The notes beneath the pieces are model-generated. The model was not told the DNA's origin. It saw nothing but the letters and a program-made list of their open reading frames with translations, and searched no databases. The translations under genes and the position numbers were made by a program. A stretch of 64,000 bases of DNA from assembly GCA_002337055.1 (NCBI GenBank), contig DDFG01000004.1, positions 993,078 to 1,057,077 on the forward strand, given 5' to 3'. Position 1 is the first letter of the stretch. Each line of letters starts with the position of its first letter. Positions 52,183-60,879 of this stretch are shown in pieces. The stretch comes from Betaproteobacteria bacterium UBA1934. Lineage in GTDB: Bacteria > Pseudomonadota > Gammaproteobacteria > Burkholderiales > Rhodocyclaceae.

Positions 52183-52545
52183 TTACTTCTTGCCAGCAAT
52201 GGCCTTGCGCGGACCCTTGCGGGTACGGGCATTGGTACGGGTACGCTGACCGCGGCAGGGTAGACCCTTGCGGTGACGCAGACCACGATAGCAGCCGAGA
52301 TCCATCAGGCGCTTGATGTTCATGGTCACTTCGCGACGGAGGTCGCCCTCAACCGTGAACTTGCCGACTTCATCGCGCAGACGGTCCATGTCCGTATCGG
52401 ACAGGTCCTTGATTTTAGTAGTACGAGCAATGCCAGCTGCGTCACAGATTTTCTGTGCGCGCGTCCGGCCGATGCCGAAAATCGCGGTCAACGCAATTTC
52501 GGCATGCTGATGGTTCGGAATGTTTACCCCAGCAATACGGGCCAT
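52183..52545 (-). CDS. rpsM: 30S ribosomal protein S13
   Basis: 120 residues. MARIAGVNIPNHQHAEIAL at the start, GLRHRKGLPCRGQRT and the basic GPRKAIAGKK end are diagnostic. First gene of the alpha part, 52 bases after rpmJ. Confidence 0.98.
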   Translation of the reverse strand: MARIAGVNIPNHQHAEIALTAIFGIGRTRAQKICDAAGIARTTKIKDLSDTDMDRLRDEVGKFTVEGDLRREVTMNIKRLMDLGCYRGLRHRKGLPCRGQRTRTNARTRKGPRKAIAGKK

Positions 52546-52597
52546 CTATTCACCCCAACGTGACAAAATTAAACGAAATCAAAATACGCACAGAACA

Positions 52598-52711
52598 TTA
52601 GCCCTGGCGCTGCTTGTGACGCGGGTCCTTGCAAATGATGCGAACCACGCCCTTGCGACGGATGACCTTGCAATTGCGGCAGATGCGCTTCACAGAAGGT
52701 TGCACTCTCAT
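52598..52711 (-). CDS. rpmJ: 50S ribosomal protein L36, zinc-binding form
   Basis: 37 residues, begins MRVQPSVKRICRNCKV and ends DPRHKQRQG. Cys11, Cys14, Cys27 and His32 form the zinc site (C+ form). Lies between infA and rpsM as in other betaproteobacteria. Too short for ordinary gene-length cut-offs. Confidence 0.97.
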   Translation of the reverse strand: MRVQPSVKRICRNCKVIRRKGVVRIICKDPRHKQRQG

Positions 52712-52785
52712 GTTTCACTCCTCGTCTGCGGTGGGGAAAGCAGCCGTGATTTCCTTGCCCGCGGGTTATTGCGTAGAGAATTCTT

Positions 52786-53004
52786 TTACTTTGCCCGGAA
52801 AACGATCCGGGCCTTGCTTAAATCATAGGGGGTCAATTGCACCGTGACCTTGTCGCCTGGCAGGATACGAATGTAGTGCATGCGCATCTTGCCGGAGATA
52901 AAGCCATGGACAATGTGCCCGTTTTCCAACTTGACCTTGAAGGTCGCGTTCGGGAGGTTCTCAACCACCTCCCCCTGCATCTCGATGACATCTTCCTTCG
53001 ACAT
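52786..53004 (-). CDS. infA: Translation initiation factor IF-1
   Basis: 72 residues, a single OB-fold: MSKEDVIEMQGEVVENLPNA, HGFISGKMRMHYIRILPGD and LTPYDLSKARIVFR. Placed between secY and rpmJ. Confidence 0.98.
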   Translation of the reverse strand: MSKEDVIEMQGEVVENLPNATFKVKLENGHIVHGFISGKMRMHYIRILPGDKVTVQLTPYDLSKARIVFRAK

Positions 53005-53011
53005 GGCCGCC

Positions 53012-54337
53012 TTACTTGATCATGTTCGGAGAGCCCTTGAAGTTTGCCTTCTTGAGTAGGCTCTCATACTGGTGTGACATCACATACGCCTGGACTTGCG
53101 ACATGAAGTCCATGGTGACGACCACAATAATCAGCAGCGACGTACCGCCGAAATAGAACGGCACGTTCCACTTCAGGATCAGGAATTCCGGCAACAAGCA
53201 CACCAGAGTGATGTAGCCGGCGCCGATCAGGGTCAAGCGCATCAGAATCTTGTCGATGTAGCGCGCGGTTTGTTCGCCCGGGCGGATACCCGGCACAAAG
53301 GCGCCGCTCTTCTTCAGATTGTCGGCAGTCTCCTTGGAATTGAAAACCAGGGCCGTGTAGAAGAAGCAGAAGAAAATGATCGCCACCGTGTAAAGAATCA
53401 CGTAGATCGGCTGCCCAGGAGAGAGCGTCGCGGCGATATCCTTCAGGAACCGCATGGAATCGCCGGACCCGAACCAGTTGCCCAGCGTGGCCGGGAACAA
53501 AATGATTGACGACGCGAAAATCGGCGGGATCACGCCCGACATATTCAACTTGAGCGGCAGGTGGGAGGACTGACCCCCATACACCTTGTTGCCGACCTGT
53601 CGCTTGGCGTAGTTCACCAGAATCTTGCGCTGCCCACGTTCGACGAACACAACGAAGGCAGTGACCACCACAACCAGCGCACAGATGAACAGCGCCGTTA
53701 GCGCGTGCATCGCCCCCGTGCGGACCAGCTCGAAGAGGCCGCCAATGGCATTCGGCAAGCCGGCCGCGATACCCGCGAAGATGATGATTGAAATGCCGTT
53801 ACCAATACCCCGTTCAGTAATCTGCTCGCCCAGCCACATCAGGAACATGGTTCCGGTCACGAGGGTAGACACCGTGGTCAGCCGGAACATAAAGCCGGGA
53901 TCGGCCACAAGTCCTTGTTGAGCTTCAAGCGCAATCGCTATGCCCATGGCCTGGAACAACGCTAGGAAAACCGTGCCGTAGCGGGTGTATTGGGTGATTT
54001 TGCGCCGACCGGCTTCGCCTTCCTTTTTCAGGGCTTCGAGCTGCGGGCTGGCCACCGTCATCAACTGCATGATGATCGACGCAGAAATGTACGGCATGAT
54101 ACCCAGCGCGAAAATCGTGAAGCGCGACAGGGCGCCGCCGGAGAACATGTTGAACATACCCAGGATGCCGCCCTGCTGCGACTTGAAGAGCTCGGCGAGC
54201 GCGTTCGGATCGATACCGGGCACGGGGATATGCGCCCCGATGCGGTACACGACCAACGCGCCCAAAAGGAACCACAGCCGGCGCTTGAGATCGCCGAACT
54301 TGCCGCCCTTGCCAACCGTATTCTGATTCGCTGCCAA
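53012..54337 (-). CDS. secY: Preprotein translocase subunit SecY
   Basis: 441 residues with ten membrane helices: FGDLKRRLWFLLGALVVYRIG at the start, the plug region GMFNMFSGGALSRF, ISIIIFAGIAAGLP, and FNSKETADNLKKSGAFVPGIRPG near helix nine/ten. The start is read as the TTG at 54337 (AANQNTVGK follows), which has a purine-rich site upstream and matches the family N-terminus; a TTG at 54355 would add six residues. Confidence 0.96.
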   Translation of the reverse strand: MAANQNTVGKGGKFGDLKRRLWFLLGALVVYRIGAHIPVPGIDPNALAELFKSQQGGILGMFNMFSGGALSRFTIFALGIMPYISASIIMQLMTVASPQLEALKKEGEAGRRKITQYTRYGTVFLALFQAMGIAIALEAQQGLVADPGFMFRLTTVSTLVTGTMFLMWLGEQITERGIGNGISIIIFAGIAAGLPNAIGGLFELVRTGAMHALTALFICALVVVVTAFVVFVERGQRKILVNYAKRQVGNKVYGGQSSHLPLKLNMSGVIPPIFASSIILFPATLGNWFGSGDSMRFLKDIAATLSPGQPIYVILYTVAIIFFCFFYTALVFNSKETADNLKKSGAFVPGIRPGEQTARYIDKILMRLTLIGAGYITLVCLLPEFLILKWNVPFYFGGTSLLIIVVVTMDFMSQVQAYVMSHQYESLLKKANFKGSPNMIK

Positions 54338-54358
54338 CGCTCTCGCCTCTTGCAAAGA

Positions 54359-54793
54359 TTACTCGGCCACGGAGCCGCCAGCGGCTTCGATCGCGGCCTT
54401 GGCGCCCTTGGTGGCGCCAACGCCCTTCAGGACGACCTTGCGCTCGATGGTGCCGGACAGGATCACCTTGGCAGACAGCGCATCTGCTGGGATGACGCCA
54501 GCCGCCTGGAGCGCCAGCAGATCAATTTCCTCGACTGGCAACAGCGCCAACTCGGACAGACGCACTTCGACGTTACGACCAGCCACCAGCGACTTGAAGC
54601 CGCGCTTCGGCAGACGACGCTGCAGCGGCATCTGACCGCCCTCGAAACCGACCTTGTGGAAGCCGCCGGAACGCGATTTCTGGCCCTTGTGGCCACGGCC
54701 ACAGGTCTTGCCCAGGCCGGAACCGATGCCGCGACCGACGCGCTTGGCGGCGTGCGTGGCGCCCTCGGCGGGCTTGATGGTATTCAGACGCAT
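54359..54793 (-). CDS. rplO: 50S ribosomal protein L15
   Basis: 144 residues from the ATG at 54793: MRLNTIKPAEGATHAAKRVGRG and GLGKTCGRGHKGQKSRSGG are diagnostic. The upstream in-frame start would add only five residues. Directly before secY. Confidence 0.97.
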   Translation of the reverse strand: MRLNTIKPAEGATHAAKRVGRGIGSGLGKTCGRGHKGQKSRSGGFHKVGFEGGQMPLQRRLPKRGFKSLVAGRNVEVRLSELALLPVEEIDLLALQAAGVIPADALSAKVILSGTIERKVVLKGVGATKGAKAAIEAAGGSVAE

Positions 54794-54797
54794 GTTC

Positions 54798-54980
54798 TTA
54801 ACCCTCACACTTCACAAGGTACGCGACCTTGTTGATCATGCCGCGCACGGCCGGAGTGTCTTCGAGTTCGGAGACACTGTTCAGCTTGCGCAGGCCGAGG
54901 CCACGCACAGTCGCGCGATGCGATTCCTTGGTGCCTATGAGGCTCTTGACGAGCTTCACCTTGATTTTCTTGTCAGCCAT
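54798..54980 (-). CDS. rpmD: 50S ribosomal protein L30
   Basis: 60 residues: KIKVKLVKSLIGTKESHRATVRGLGLRKLN is the L30 pattern. Between rpsE and rplO, as in the spc operon. Confidence 0.97.
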   Translation of the reverse strand: MADKKIKVKLVKSLIGTKESHRATVRGLGLRKLNSVSELEDTPAVRGMINKVAYLVKCEG

Positions 54981-54985
54981 GTCGA

Positions 54986-55513
54986 TTACCCCAGGATCTC
55001 TTCGACGGACTTGCCGCGCTTGGCGGCGATTTCCGCCGGCGTGTTCATGGATTTGAGACCATGCAGCGTGGCACGCACGATGTTGTAGGGATTGGTCGAG
55101 CCATGCGCCTTCGCCACCACGTTCGTGATGCCGATGACTTCGAAGACCGCGCGCATGGCACCACCCGCGATGATGCCCGTGCCTTCCGGCGCCGGCTGTA
55201 TCATCACGGAGGTAGCGCCGTGCTTACCCATCACCGTGTGATGAACGGAGCCGCCCTTGAGCTTGACCTTAAACAAACGGCGCCGCGCTTCATCCATCGC
55301 CTTTTGTACGGCGACCGGAACTTCGCGGGCCTTGCCGCTACCCATGCCAACACCGCCATCGCCATCGCCAACCACTGTCAGCGCCGCGAAACCGAGAATA
55401 CGACCACCCTTCACCACCTTGGTGACCCGGTTGATCGACACCATCTTTTCGCGCAGACCGTCGTCGCGCTCATCCGCCTGTTGCGGCTTCTTGTTTCTTT
55501 CAGGTTTAGCCAT
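54986..55513 (-). CDS. rpsE: 30S ribosomal protein S5
   Basis: 175 residues: VSINRVTKVVKGGRILGFAAL and GSGKAREVPVAVQKAMDEARR, GIIAGGAMRAVFEVIGI. The short basic N-terminal extension is usual. Confidence 0.98.
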   Translation of the reverse strand: MAKPERNKKPQQADERDDGLREKMVSINRVTKVVKGGRILGFAALTVVGDGDGGVGMGSGKAREVPVAVQKAMDEARRRLFKVKLKGGSVHHTVMGKHGATSVMIQPAPEGTGIIAGGAMRAVFEVIGITNVVAKAHGSTNPYNIVRATLHGLKSMNTPAEIAAKRGKSVEEILG

Positions 55514-55532
55514 TTTCTACCTCGTTGCCCGT

Positions 55533-55889
55533 TCAGAACTTCAGGCCGTTTTCACGGGCTGCCTCGGCCAGCGCCTTGACGCGGCCGTGGTATTGGAAAC
55601 CGGAGCGGTCAAACGCCACTTGCTCGATGCCTGCCTGCTTGGCACGCTCGGCAATAAGCTTGCCCACCGCGGTCGCCGCGGCGACATCGCCACCTTTTGC
55701 CGTATCTTTTTTGAAGCCCGGCTCCAGCGAAGAAGCCGCGGCCAGCACCTTGCCGCCACAGGCGGAGATAATCTGGGCGTAGATGTGGCAATTGCTGCGA
55801 TTGACGCACAAACGAACAGCGTTGAGCTCGGCGATTTTGGCCCGGGTTTTGCGGGCACGGCGCAGACGCGCTTGCTTTTTGTTAAACAT
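55533..55889 (-). CDS. rplR: 50S ribosomal protein L18
   Basis: 118 residues: ARRARKTRAKIAELNAVRLCVNRSN-type start and FDRSGFQYHGRVKALAEAAREN-type end are diagnostic of this 5S rRNA-binding protein. Confidence 0.97.
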   Translation of the reverse strand: MFNKKQARLRRARKTRAKIAELNAVRLCVNRSNCHIYAQIISACGGKVLAAASSLEPGFKKDTAKGGDVAAATAVGKLIAERAKQAGIEQVAFDRSGFQYHGRVKALAEAARENGLKF

Positions 55890-55898
55890 ATGCCACCC

Positions 55899-56432
55899 TT
55901 ACTTCTTCTTGGTTTCCTTGATAACCACTTGTTCGCCGAAATAGCGCACGCCCTTGCCCTTGTAGGGCTCCGGCTTGCGATAGGCGCGAACCTCAGCGGC
56001 CACCTGACCGACTTGCTGCTTGTCGATCCCCTTGATTACGATTTCAGTCTGGGTCGGGCACTCCACCTTGACTCCAGCCGGCATCTTGTGCGCGACGGGA
56101 TGGGAGAAACCCAGCGACAGGTTCAGCGTGTCACCTTGGGCCTGGGCGCGGTAACCCACGCCGACCAGATTGAGCTTGCGCTCGAAACCCTTGGAGACGC
56201 CGGTGACCATGTTGTTCAGGTTCGCACGCATCGTGCCCCACATCGCCGGGCCATTGACAGCGCCATCGACACAAGAGCAGACGACGGCCTGACCTTCGAC
56301 CGCGACCTTGACGGAGGGGTGAGCCGCCGTCTTCAAGGTGCCCAAGGGGCCCTTGACGGTGATTTCCTGAGTGTCGACCTTGACTTCGACGCCGGCCGGC
56401 AGGGACACCGGATTCTTACCAATACGCGACAT
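55899..56432 (-). CDS. rplF: 50S ribosomal protein L6
   Basis: 177 residues from the ATG at 56432: MSRIGKNPVSLPAGVEV start and RKPEPYKGKGVRYFGEQV end are diagnostic. Upstream residues in the same frame belong to the rpsH region. Confidence 0.98.
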   Translation of the reverse strand: MSRIGKNPVSLPAGVEVKVDTQEITVKGPLGTLKTAAHPSVKVAVEGQAVVCSCVDGAVNGPAMWGTMRANLNNMVTGVSKGFERKLNLVGVGYRAQAQGDTLNLSLGFSHPVAHKMPAGVKVECPTQTEIVIKGIDKQQVGQVAAEVRAYRKPEPYKGKGVRYFGEQVVIKETKKK

Positions 56433-56442
56433 ATCTCCCCCC

Positions 56443-56838
56443 TTAGGCCACGATGCAGAGGACTTCGCCGCCAACATTGCTGGCGCGGGCCTTGCGGTCG
56501 GTCATGACACCCTTGGGGGTGGACACAATGGCCACACCCAGCCCGTTCATGACACGCGGAATGTCGTTGGAACCCTTGTAGATACGCAGACCGGGCTTCG
56601 AGACGCGCTCAATGCGCTCGATAACCGGACGACCGGCGTAATACTTCAGGACGATGTCGAGAGTCGCCTTGCCTTCAGCCTGACGCACGGAGAAACCGTC
56701 GACATAGCCTTCGTCCTTGAGCACGGCGGCGATAGCCACCTTCAGCTTGGAGGCGGGCATTTCCACGGTTGCCTTCTCGGCGAGCTGGGCATTGCGGATG
56801 CGGGTCAGCATGTCCGCGATCGGATCGCTCATTGCCAT
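56443..56838 (-). CDS. rpsH: 30S ribosomal protein S8
   Basis: 131 residues from the ATG at 56838: MAMSDPIADMLTRIRNAQLA and GVAIVSTPKGVMTDRKAR, ending GGEVLCIVA. S8 is the known autoregulator of spc operons in relatives. Confidence 0.98.
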   Translation of the reverse strand: MAMSDPIADMLTRIRNAQLAEKATVEMPASKLKVAIAAVLKDEGYVDGFSVRQAEGKATLDIVLKYYAGRPVIERIERVSKPGLRIYKGSNDIPRVMNGLGVAIVSTPKGVMTDRKARASNVGGEVLCIVA

Positions 56839-56851
56839 ATTGAATCTCCTC

Positions 56852-57157
56852 TTACCAGCTGGCCTTGACAACACCCGGAATCTCGCCACTCATGGCGAGA
56901 TCGCGGATCTTGTTCCGGCAAAGTCCGAATTTGCGGAAAACGCCACGCGGACGGCCGGTCATCTGGCAACGGTTGCGCAGACGGGACGGGCTCGAATTGC
57001 GCGGCAACTGCTGCATCTTCAGACGAGCTTCGTAACGCTCGGCATCGGACAAGCTTTCGTTGTCGATGATGGCCTGCAAGGCGGCACGCTTCTTGGCAAA
57101 CTGGGCGACCAGCTTGCGACGCTTTTCTTCACGGTTGATCAGAGCAAGTTTTGCCAT
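56852..57157 (-). CDS. rpsN: 30S ribosomal protein S14, zinc-free form
   Basis: 101 residues: MAKLALINREEKRRKLVAQFA, LPRNSSPSRLRNRCQMTGRPRG. The Cys ligands of the zinc form are missing, so this is the long C- type, unlike S4 and L36 here. Confidence 0.98.
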   Translation of the reverse strand: MAKLALINREEKRRKLVAQFAKKRAALQAIIDNESLSDAERYEARLKMQQLPRNSSPSRLRNRCQMTGRPRGVFRKFGLCRNKIRDLAMSGEIPGVVKASW

Positions 57158-57164
57158 GATGACC

Positions 57165-57704
57165 TCAATTCTTGAACGGAAACTTGAAGGCGGCGAGCAG
57201 GGCCTTGGCCTCCGCATCGGTCTTCGCAGTCGTCGTAATGCTGATGTTCATACCACGCAGGGCGTCGATCTTGTCGTACTCGATCTCGGGGAAAATGATC
57301 TGTTCCTTGACACCCATGTTGTAGTTACCCTGGCCATCGAAACCCTTGCCGGAGATGCCGCGGAAGTCACGGACACGCGGCAGCGCGACCGTCACCAGGC
57401 GATCCAGGAATTCGAACATGCGCGGACCGCGCAGGGTCACCATGCAACCAATCGGATAACCATCCCGAATCTTGAAACCGGCGATGGACTTGCGCGCCTT
57501 GGTCACAACCGGCTTCTGACCGGCGATCTTGGTCATGTCGCCCACGGCGTTTTCCAGGATCTTCTTGTCAGCAACCGCCTCGCCAACACCCATGTTCAGG
57601 GTAATCTTGGTGACGCGCGGCACTTCCATGACCGACTTGTAGCCGAACTGCTGGGTCAACTGACCCACCACGGTATTCTTGTAAAAATCTTGCAAACGAG
57701 CCAT
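57165..57704 (-). CDS. rplE: 50S ribosomal protein L5
   Basis: 179 residues: PRVTKITLNMGVGEAVADKK, ARKSIAGFKIRDGYPIG and FPEIEYDKIDALRGMNI are the L5 blocks. Confidence 0.98.
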   Translation of the reverse strand: MARLQDFYKNTVVGQLTQQFGYKSVMEVPRVTKITLNMGVGEAVADKKILENAVGDMTKIAGQKPVVTKARKSIAGFKIRDGYPIGCMVTLRGPRMFEFLDRLVTVALPRVRDFRGISGKGFDGQGNYNMGVKEQIIFPEIEYDKIDALRGMNISITTTAKTDAEAKALLAAFKFPFKN

Positions 57705-57713
57705 GTCGATTCC

Positions 57714-58031
57714 TTAAGCCTTCACCTGTTCGCCGTTCGACCTGAACACGCGAACCTTGCGACCGTCATCGAGCACCTTGAAGCCAACGCGGTCAGCCTT
57801 CTGGGTGGCGGGATTAAACAGCGCAACGTTGGAAATATGGATCGGCATGTCCTTGTCGACGATGCCGCCGACCTCACCCTTGACGGGATTCGGCTTGACA
57901 TGCTTCTTGGCGCGATTCACGCCTTCGACAATCACGCGCTCAGCATCGACGCGCACCAGCACGGTGCCGCGCTTGCCTTTGTCTTTGCCGGTAATGACGA
58001 CGACGTCGTCACCTTTTCTGATCTTTTCCAT
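57714..58031 (-). CDS. rplX: 50S ribosomal protein L24
   Basis: 105 residues with the KOW motif (IRKGDDVVVITGKDKGKRG) and KVLDDGRKVRVFRSNGE near the end. Confidence 0.98.
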   Translation of the reverse strand: MEKIRKGDDVVVITGKDKGKRGTVLVRVDAERVIVEGVNRAKKHVKPNPVKGEVGGIVDKDMPIHISNVALFNPATQKADRVGFKVLDDGRKVRVFRSNGEQVKA

Positions 58032-58041
58032 GCTCGGCTCC

Positions 58042-58410
58042 TTACAGCACTTCCGGCGCCAGCGACACGATCTTCATGAAGCGCTCGGTACGCAATTCGC
58101 GCGTGACCGGCCCGAAGATACGGGTGCCAATGGGCTCCAGCTTGTTGTTGAGCAGCACGGCGGCATTGCCGTCGAAGCGGACCAGCGAACCGTCCGGACG
58201 ACGCACGCCCTTGGCCGTACGCACCACAACCGCGTTATAGACATCGCCCTTCTTGACGCGACCTCGCGGAGCAGCATCCTTGATGCTGACCTTGATGACG
58301 TCGCCAATACCGGCGTAACGGCGCTTGGAGCCACCAAGCACCTTGATACACATAACTGAACGCGCGCCGGTGTTGTCGGCGACATCCAGAATCGACTGCA
58401 TCTGAATCAT
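58042..58410 (-). CDS. rplN: 50S ribosomal protein L14
   Basis: 122 residues: MIQMQSILDVADNTGARSVM, SLVRFDGNAAVLLNNK and RIFGPVTRELR. First gene of the spc part; the 152-base gap before it holds a terminator, so its own promoter is expected between 58411 and 58504. Confidence 0.98.
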   Translation of the reverse strand: MIQMQSILDVADNTGARSVMCIKVLGGSKRRYAGIGDVIKVSIKDAAPRGRVKKGDVYNAVVVRTAKGVRRPDGSLVRFDGNAAVLLNNKLEPIGTRIFGPVTRELRTERFMKIVSLAPEVL

Positions 58411-58504
58411 TATTTAAACTCCAACTTATCCCGCCAAAGCGGTCAGTCTTGGAACCCGCGAGGGGCCGATCAATTTGCTGCATTGCGGAATGCCATGCAG
58501 CGAA

Positions 58505-58534
58505 AAAAGAAGCCGGATTATACCGGCTTCTTTT
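58505..58534. terminator. Strong hairpin terminator between rpsQ and rplN (S10/spc boundary)
   Basis: Twelve-base perfect stem (AAAAGAAGCCGG with CCGGCTTCTTTT) around an ATTATA loop; reads as an A-tract/U-tract intrinsic terminator on either strand. It marks the end of the S10 transcript. Confidence 0.88.
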
Positions 58535-58562
58535 GCTACCTGCAAGTGCTGAAGTTGACTAT

Positions 58563-58829
58563 TTAGACAACGACAGCCTTTTCCAGCACATTGGTGACAC
58601 GCCAGGCTTTGGTCTTGGAAATTGGGCGAGTCTCTTCGATCTCGACCAGATCGCCAGCCTTGGCTAGCTCGCCCTCATTGTGAGCGTGGTACTTTCTGGA
58701 CTTGGTCATCACCTTGCCATAGACCGGGTGCTTGACCTTGCGCTCGACCAGGACGGTTACCGTCTTCGTCATTTTGTCGCTGACGACGCGGCCGATGACG
58801 GTACGCTTGGTTTGGGTGGTTTCGCTCAT
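58563..58829 (-). CDS. rpsQ: 30S ribosomal protein S17
   Basis: 88 residues: KRTVIGRVVSDKMTKTVTVLVER and KYHAHNEGELAKAGDLVEIEETRPISKTK. The ATG overlaps the rpmC stop by four bases. Last gene of the S10 part, followed by the terminator. Confidence 0.98.
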   Translation of the reverse strand: MSETTQTKRTVIGRVVSDKMTKTVTVLVERKVKHPVYGKVMTKSRKYHAHNEGELAKAGDLVEIEETRPISKTKAWRVTNVLEKAVVV

Positions 58830-59020
58830 TGCTGCACCGCCTTTTCACGGAGTAGGGTGCGCACGCGCGCGATGTCGCGGCGAACCTTGGACAATTGGCT
58901 GGTGTTGGCCAGCTGCTGGGTGGCCTTCTGCATGCGCAGACCAAACTGCGCCTTCAGGAGATCCAGCAATTCCTTGTTGAGCTCGTCCACGCTCTTGGTT
59001 CTCAGTTCACTAGCTTTCAT
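58826..59020 (-). CDS. rpmC: 50S ribosomal protein L29
   Basis: 64 residues: MKASELRTKSVDELNKELLD, FGLRMQKATQQL and the VRRDIARVRTLLREK end. Coupled to rpsQ by ATGA overlap. Confidence 0.97.
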   Translation of the reverse strand: MKASELRTKSVDELNKELLDLLKAQFGLRMQKATQQLANTSQLSKVRRDIARVRTLLREKAVQQ

Positions 59021-59026
59021 GATCGA

Positions 59027-59440
59027 TTACCCAAAATGACGAGTGACGAAGGTGGTGGAAATCGGCAGCTTGGCCGCCGCGAGCGTAAACGCTTCGCGCG
59101 CGAGCTCTTCGCTGACACCATCCATCTCGTAAAGCACCTTGCCCGGTTGAATTTCGGCAACCCAGTATTCCGGGTTACCCTTGCCGTTACCCATCCGCAC
59201 TTCCAGCGGTTTTTTGGAGATCGGCTTGTCCGGGAAAATGCGGATCCAGATCCGGCCGCCCCGCTTGATGTGGCGGGTCATGGCACGACGAGCGGCTTCG
59301 ATTTGCCGGGCGGTCAGACGACCGCGACCGGTCGCCTTGAGGCCCCACTCACCGAAGGACACCTTGGTGCCGACGGTCGCCAGGCCGGTGTTGCGGCCCT
59401 TCTGTTCCTTGCGGTACTTGCGACGATTCGGTTGCAACAT
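59027..59440 (-). CDS. rplP: 50S ribosomal protein L16
   Basis: 137 residues from the ATG at 59440: MLQPNRRKYRKEQKGRNTG, ARQIEAARRAMTRHIKRGG, RMGNGKGNPEYWVAEI. A start three codons earlier is unlikely. Confidence 0.98.
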   Translation of the reverse strand: MLQPNRRKYRKEQKGRNTGLATVGTKVSFGEWGLKATGRGRLTARQIEAARRAMTRHIKRGGRIWIRIFPDKPISKKPLEVRMGNGKGNPEYWVAEIQPGKVLYEMDGVSEELAREAFTLAAAKLPISTTFVTRHFG

Positions 59441-59441
59441 G

Positions 59442-60245
59442 TTAAGCACCTGCCTTTCTTACGCGCTTGGCCGGAGCGCCAGCGTCGCCGTCGGCCTTTT
59501 TGACCGTCGCGCGGCGCGGCTTGTCGGACGGAGCGGCGTCGCCAGCCGGGCGCGGAGCGCGGCGAGCGGGTTTCTTGTCTTCGGCGGTGGGTTCGACGAC
59601 TTCCGGCTGCTCGTTGCGCGCCAGCATTTCGCCCTTATAAACCCAGACCTTGATCCCGATGATGCCGTAGGTCGTCAGCGCTTCCGACGTCGCGTAGTCG
59701 ATGTCGGCACGCAAGGTATGCAGCGGCACCCGGCCTTCGCGATACCACTCGTTGCGCGCGATTTCGATCCCGTTCAGTCGGCCCGAGCTCATGATCTTGA
59801 TACCCTGGGCACCGAGACGCATGGCGTTCTGCATCGCGCGCTTCATGGCGCGGCGGAACATGATGCGCTTCTCGAGTTGCTGGGCAATCGAGTCGGCAAT
59901 CAGTTTGGCATCGATTTCCGGCTTGCGGATTTCCTCGATCGACACATGCACGGGCACGCCCATGATGCGCTGAAGATCCGTGCGCAGCGCTTCGATATCC
60001 TCGCCCTTCTTGCCGATCACCACACCCGGACGTGCCGAGTAGACGGTAACGCGGGCGGTCTTGGCTGGACGCTCGATCAGGATGCGGCCCACGGAGGCGT
60101 GCGCCAGTTTCTTCTTCAGGTACTCACGAACCCGGATGTCTTCGTTGAGCATCACCGGGAAGTCCTTGCTATTGGCAAACCAGCGCGAACTCCAGTTTTT
60201 GGTGACGGCCAGGCGGAACCCAGTCGGATTGATTTTCTGTCCCAT
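59442..60245 (-). CDS. rpsC: 30S ribosomal protein S3 with long basic tail
   Basis: 267 residues: MGQKINPTGFRLAVTKNWSS, KH domain near VVIGKKGEDIEALR, and GIIGIKVWVYKGEML. After about residue 215 there is an Ala/Pro/Lys/Arg-rich tail of about 50 residues, absent from E. coli S3 (233 residues) but common in betaproteobacteria. Confidence 0.98.
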   Translation of the reverse strand: MGQKINPTGFRLAVTKNWSSRWFANSKDFPVMLNEDIRVREYLKKKLAHASVGRILIERPAKTARVTVYSARPGVVIGKKGEDIEALRTDLQRIMGVPVHVSIEEIRKPEIDAKLIADSIAQQLEKRIMFRRAMKRAMQNAMRLGAQGIKIMSSGRLNGIEIARNEWYREGRVPLHTLRADIDYATSEALTTYGIIGIKVWVYKGEMLARNEQPEVVEPTAEDKKPARRAPRPAGDAAPSDKPRRATVKKADGDAGAPAKRVRKAGA

Positions 60246-60254
60246 GGCTTATCC

Positions 60255-60584
60255 TCAGTTTCCGACGGTCAAGTAGATATGGCAAGTCGGCTTGCTGATC
60301 CGGTTGCCACGGCCCTTGGCGCGCGCGGTGAAACGCTTGAGCACCATGCCTTTTTCGACGTAGATGGTTTTCACCTTGAGCTCGTCGATATCGGCACCGT
60401 CGTTGTGTTCCGCGTTGGCGATTGCCGACTCGAGAACCTTCTTGACGATACCGGCACCCTTCTTCGGGCAGAAGGCCAGGATGTTGAGCGCCTGGGCAAC
60501 CGGCTTGCCGCGCACCAGATCCGCCACTAGGCGGCCCTTTTGCGCGGAGAGGCGTACGCCTCGCAAATTTGCACGAGTTTCCAT
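60255..60584 (-). CDS. rplV: 50S ribosomal protein L22
   Basis: 109 residues from the ATG at 60584: METRANLRGVRLSAQKGRLV, LVRGKPVAQALNIL, GRGNRISKPTCHIYLTV. A second ATG one codon upstream is possible. Confidence 0.97.
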   Translation of the reverse strand: METRANLRGVRLSAQKGRLVADLVRGKPVAQALNILAFCPKKGAGIVKKVLESAIANAEHNDGADIDELKVKTIYVEKGMVLKRFTARAKGRGNRISKPTCHIYLTVGN

Positions 60585-60593
60585 CATCGCTCC

Positions 60594-60869
60594 TTACTTC
60601 TTGGCCTTCTTGCCGGCGGTGTGACCCTTGAACGTCCGGGTCAGCGAAAACTCGCCGAGCTTATGGCCAACCATGTTCTCGGTGACGAACACCGGGATAT
60701 GTTGTTTGCCGTTATGCACCGCGATCGTCAGGCCGATGAATTCCGGCAGGATCGTCGAACGACGCGACCAGGTCTTGATCGGGCGCTTGTCGCTGGTAGC
60801 ACGCACGTTTTCGACCTTGGCGATCAGGTGCGCGTCGACAAACGGGCCTTTTTTGAGAGAACGTCCCAT
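60594..60869 (-). CDS. rpsS: 30S ribosomal protein S19
   Basis: 91 residues: MGRSLKKGPFVDAHLIAKVE, RRSTILPEFIGLTIAVHNGK, LGEFSLTRTFKGH. Confidence 0.98.
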   Translation of the reverse strand: MGRSLKKGPFVDAHLIAKVENVRATSDKRPIKTWSRRSTILPEFIGLTIAVHNGKQHIPVFVTENMVGHKLGEFSLTRTFKGHTAGKKAKK

Positions 60870-60879
60870 TTTCTACCCC

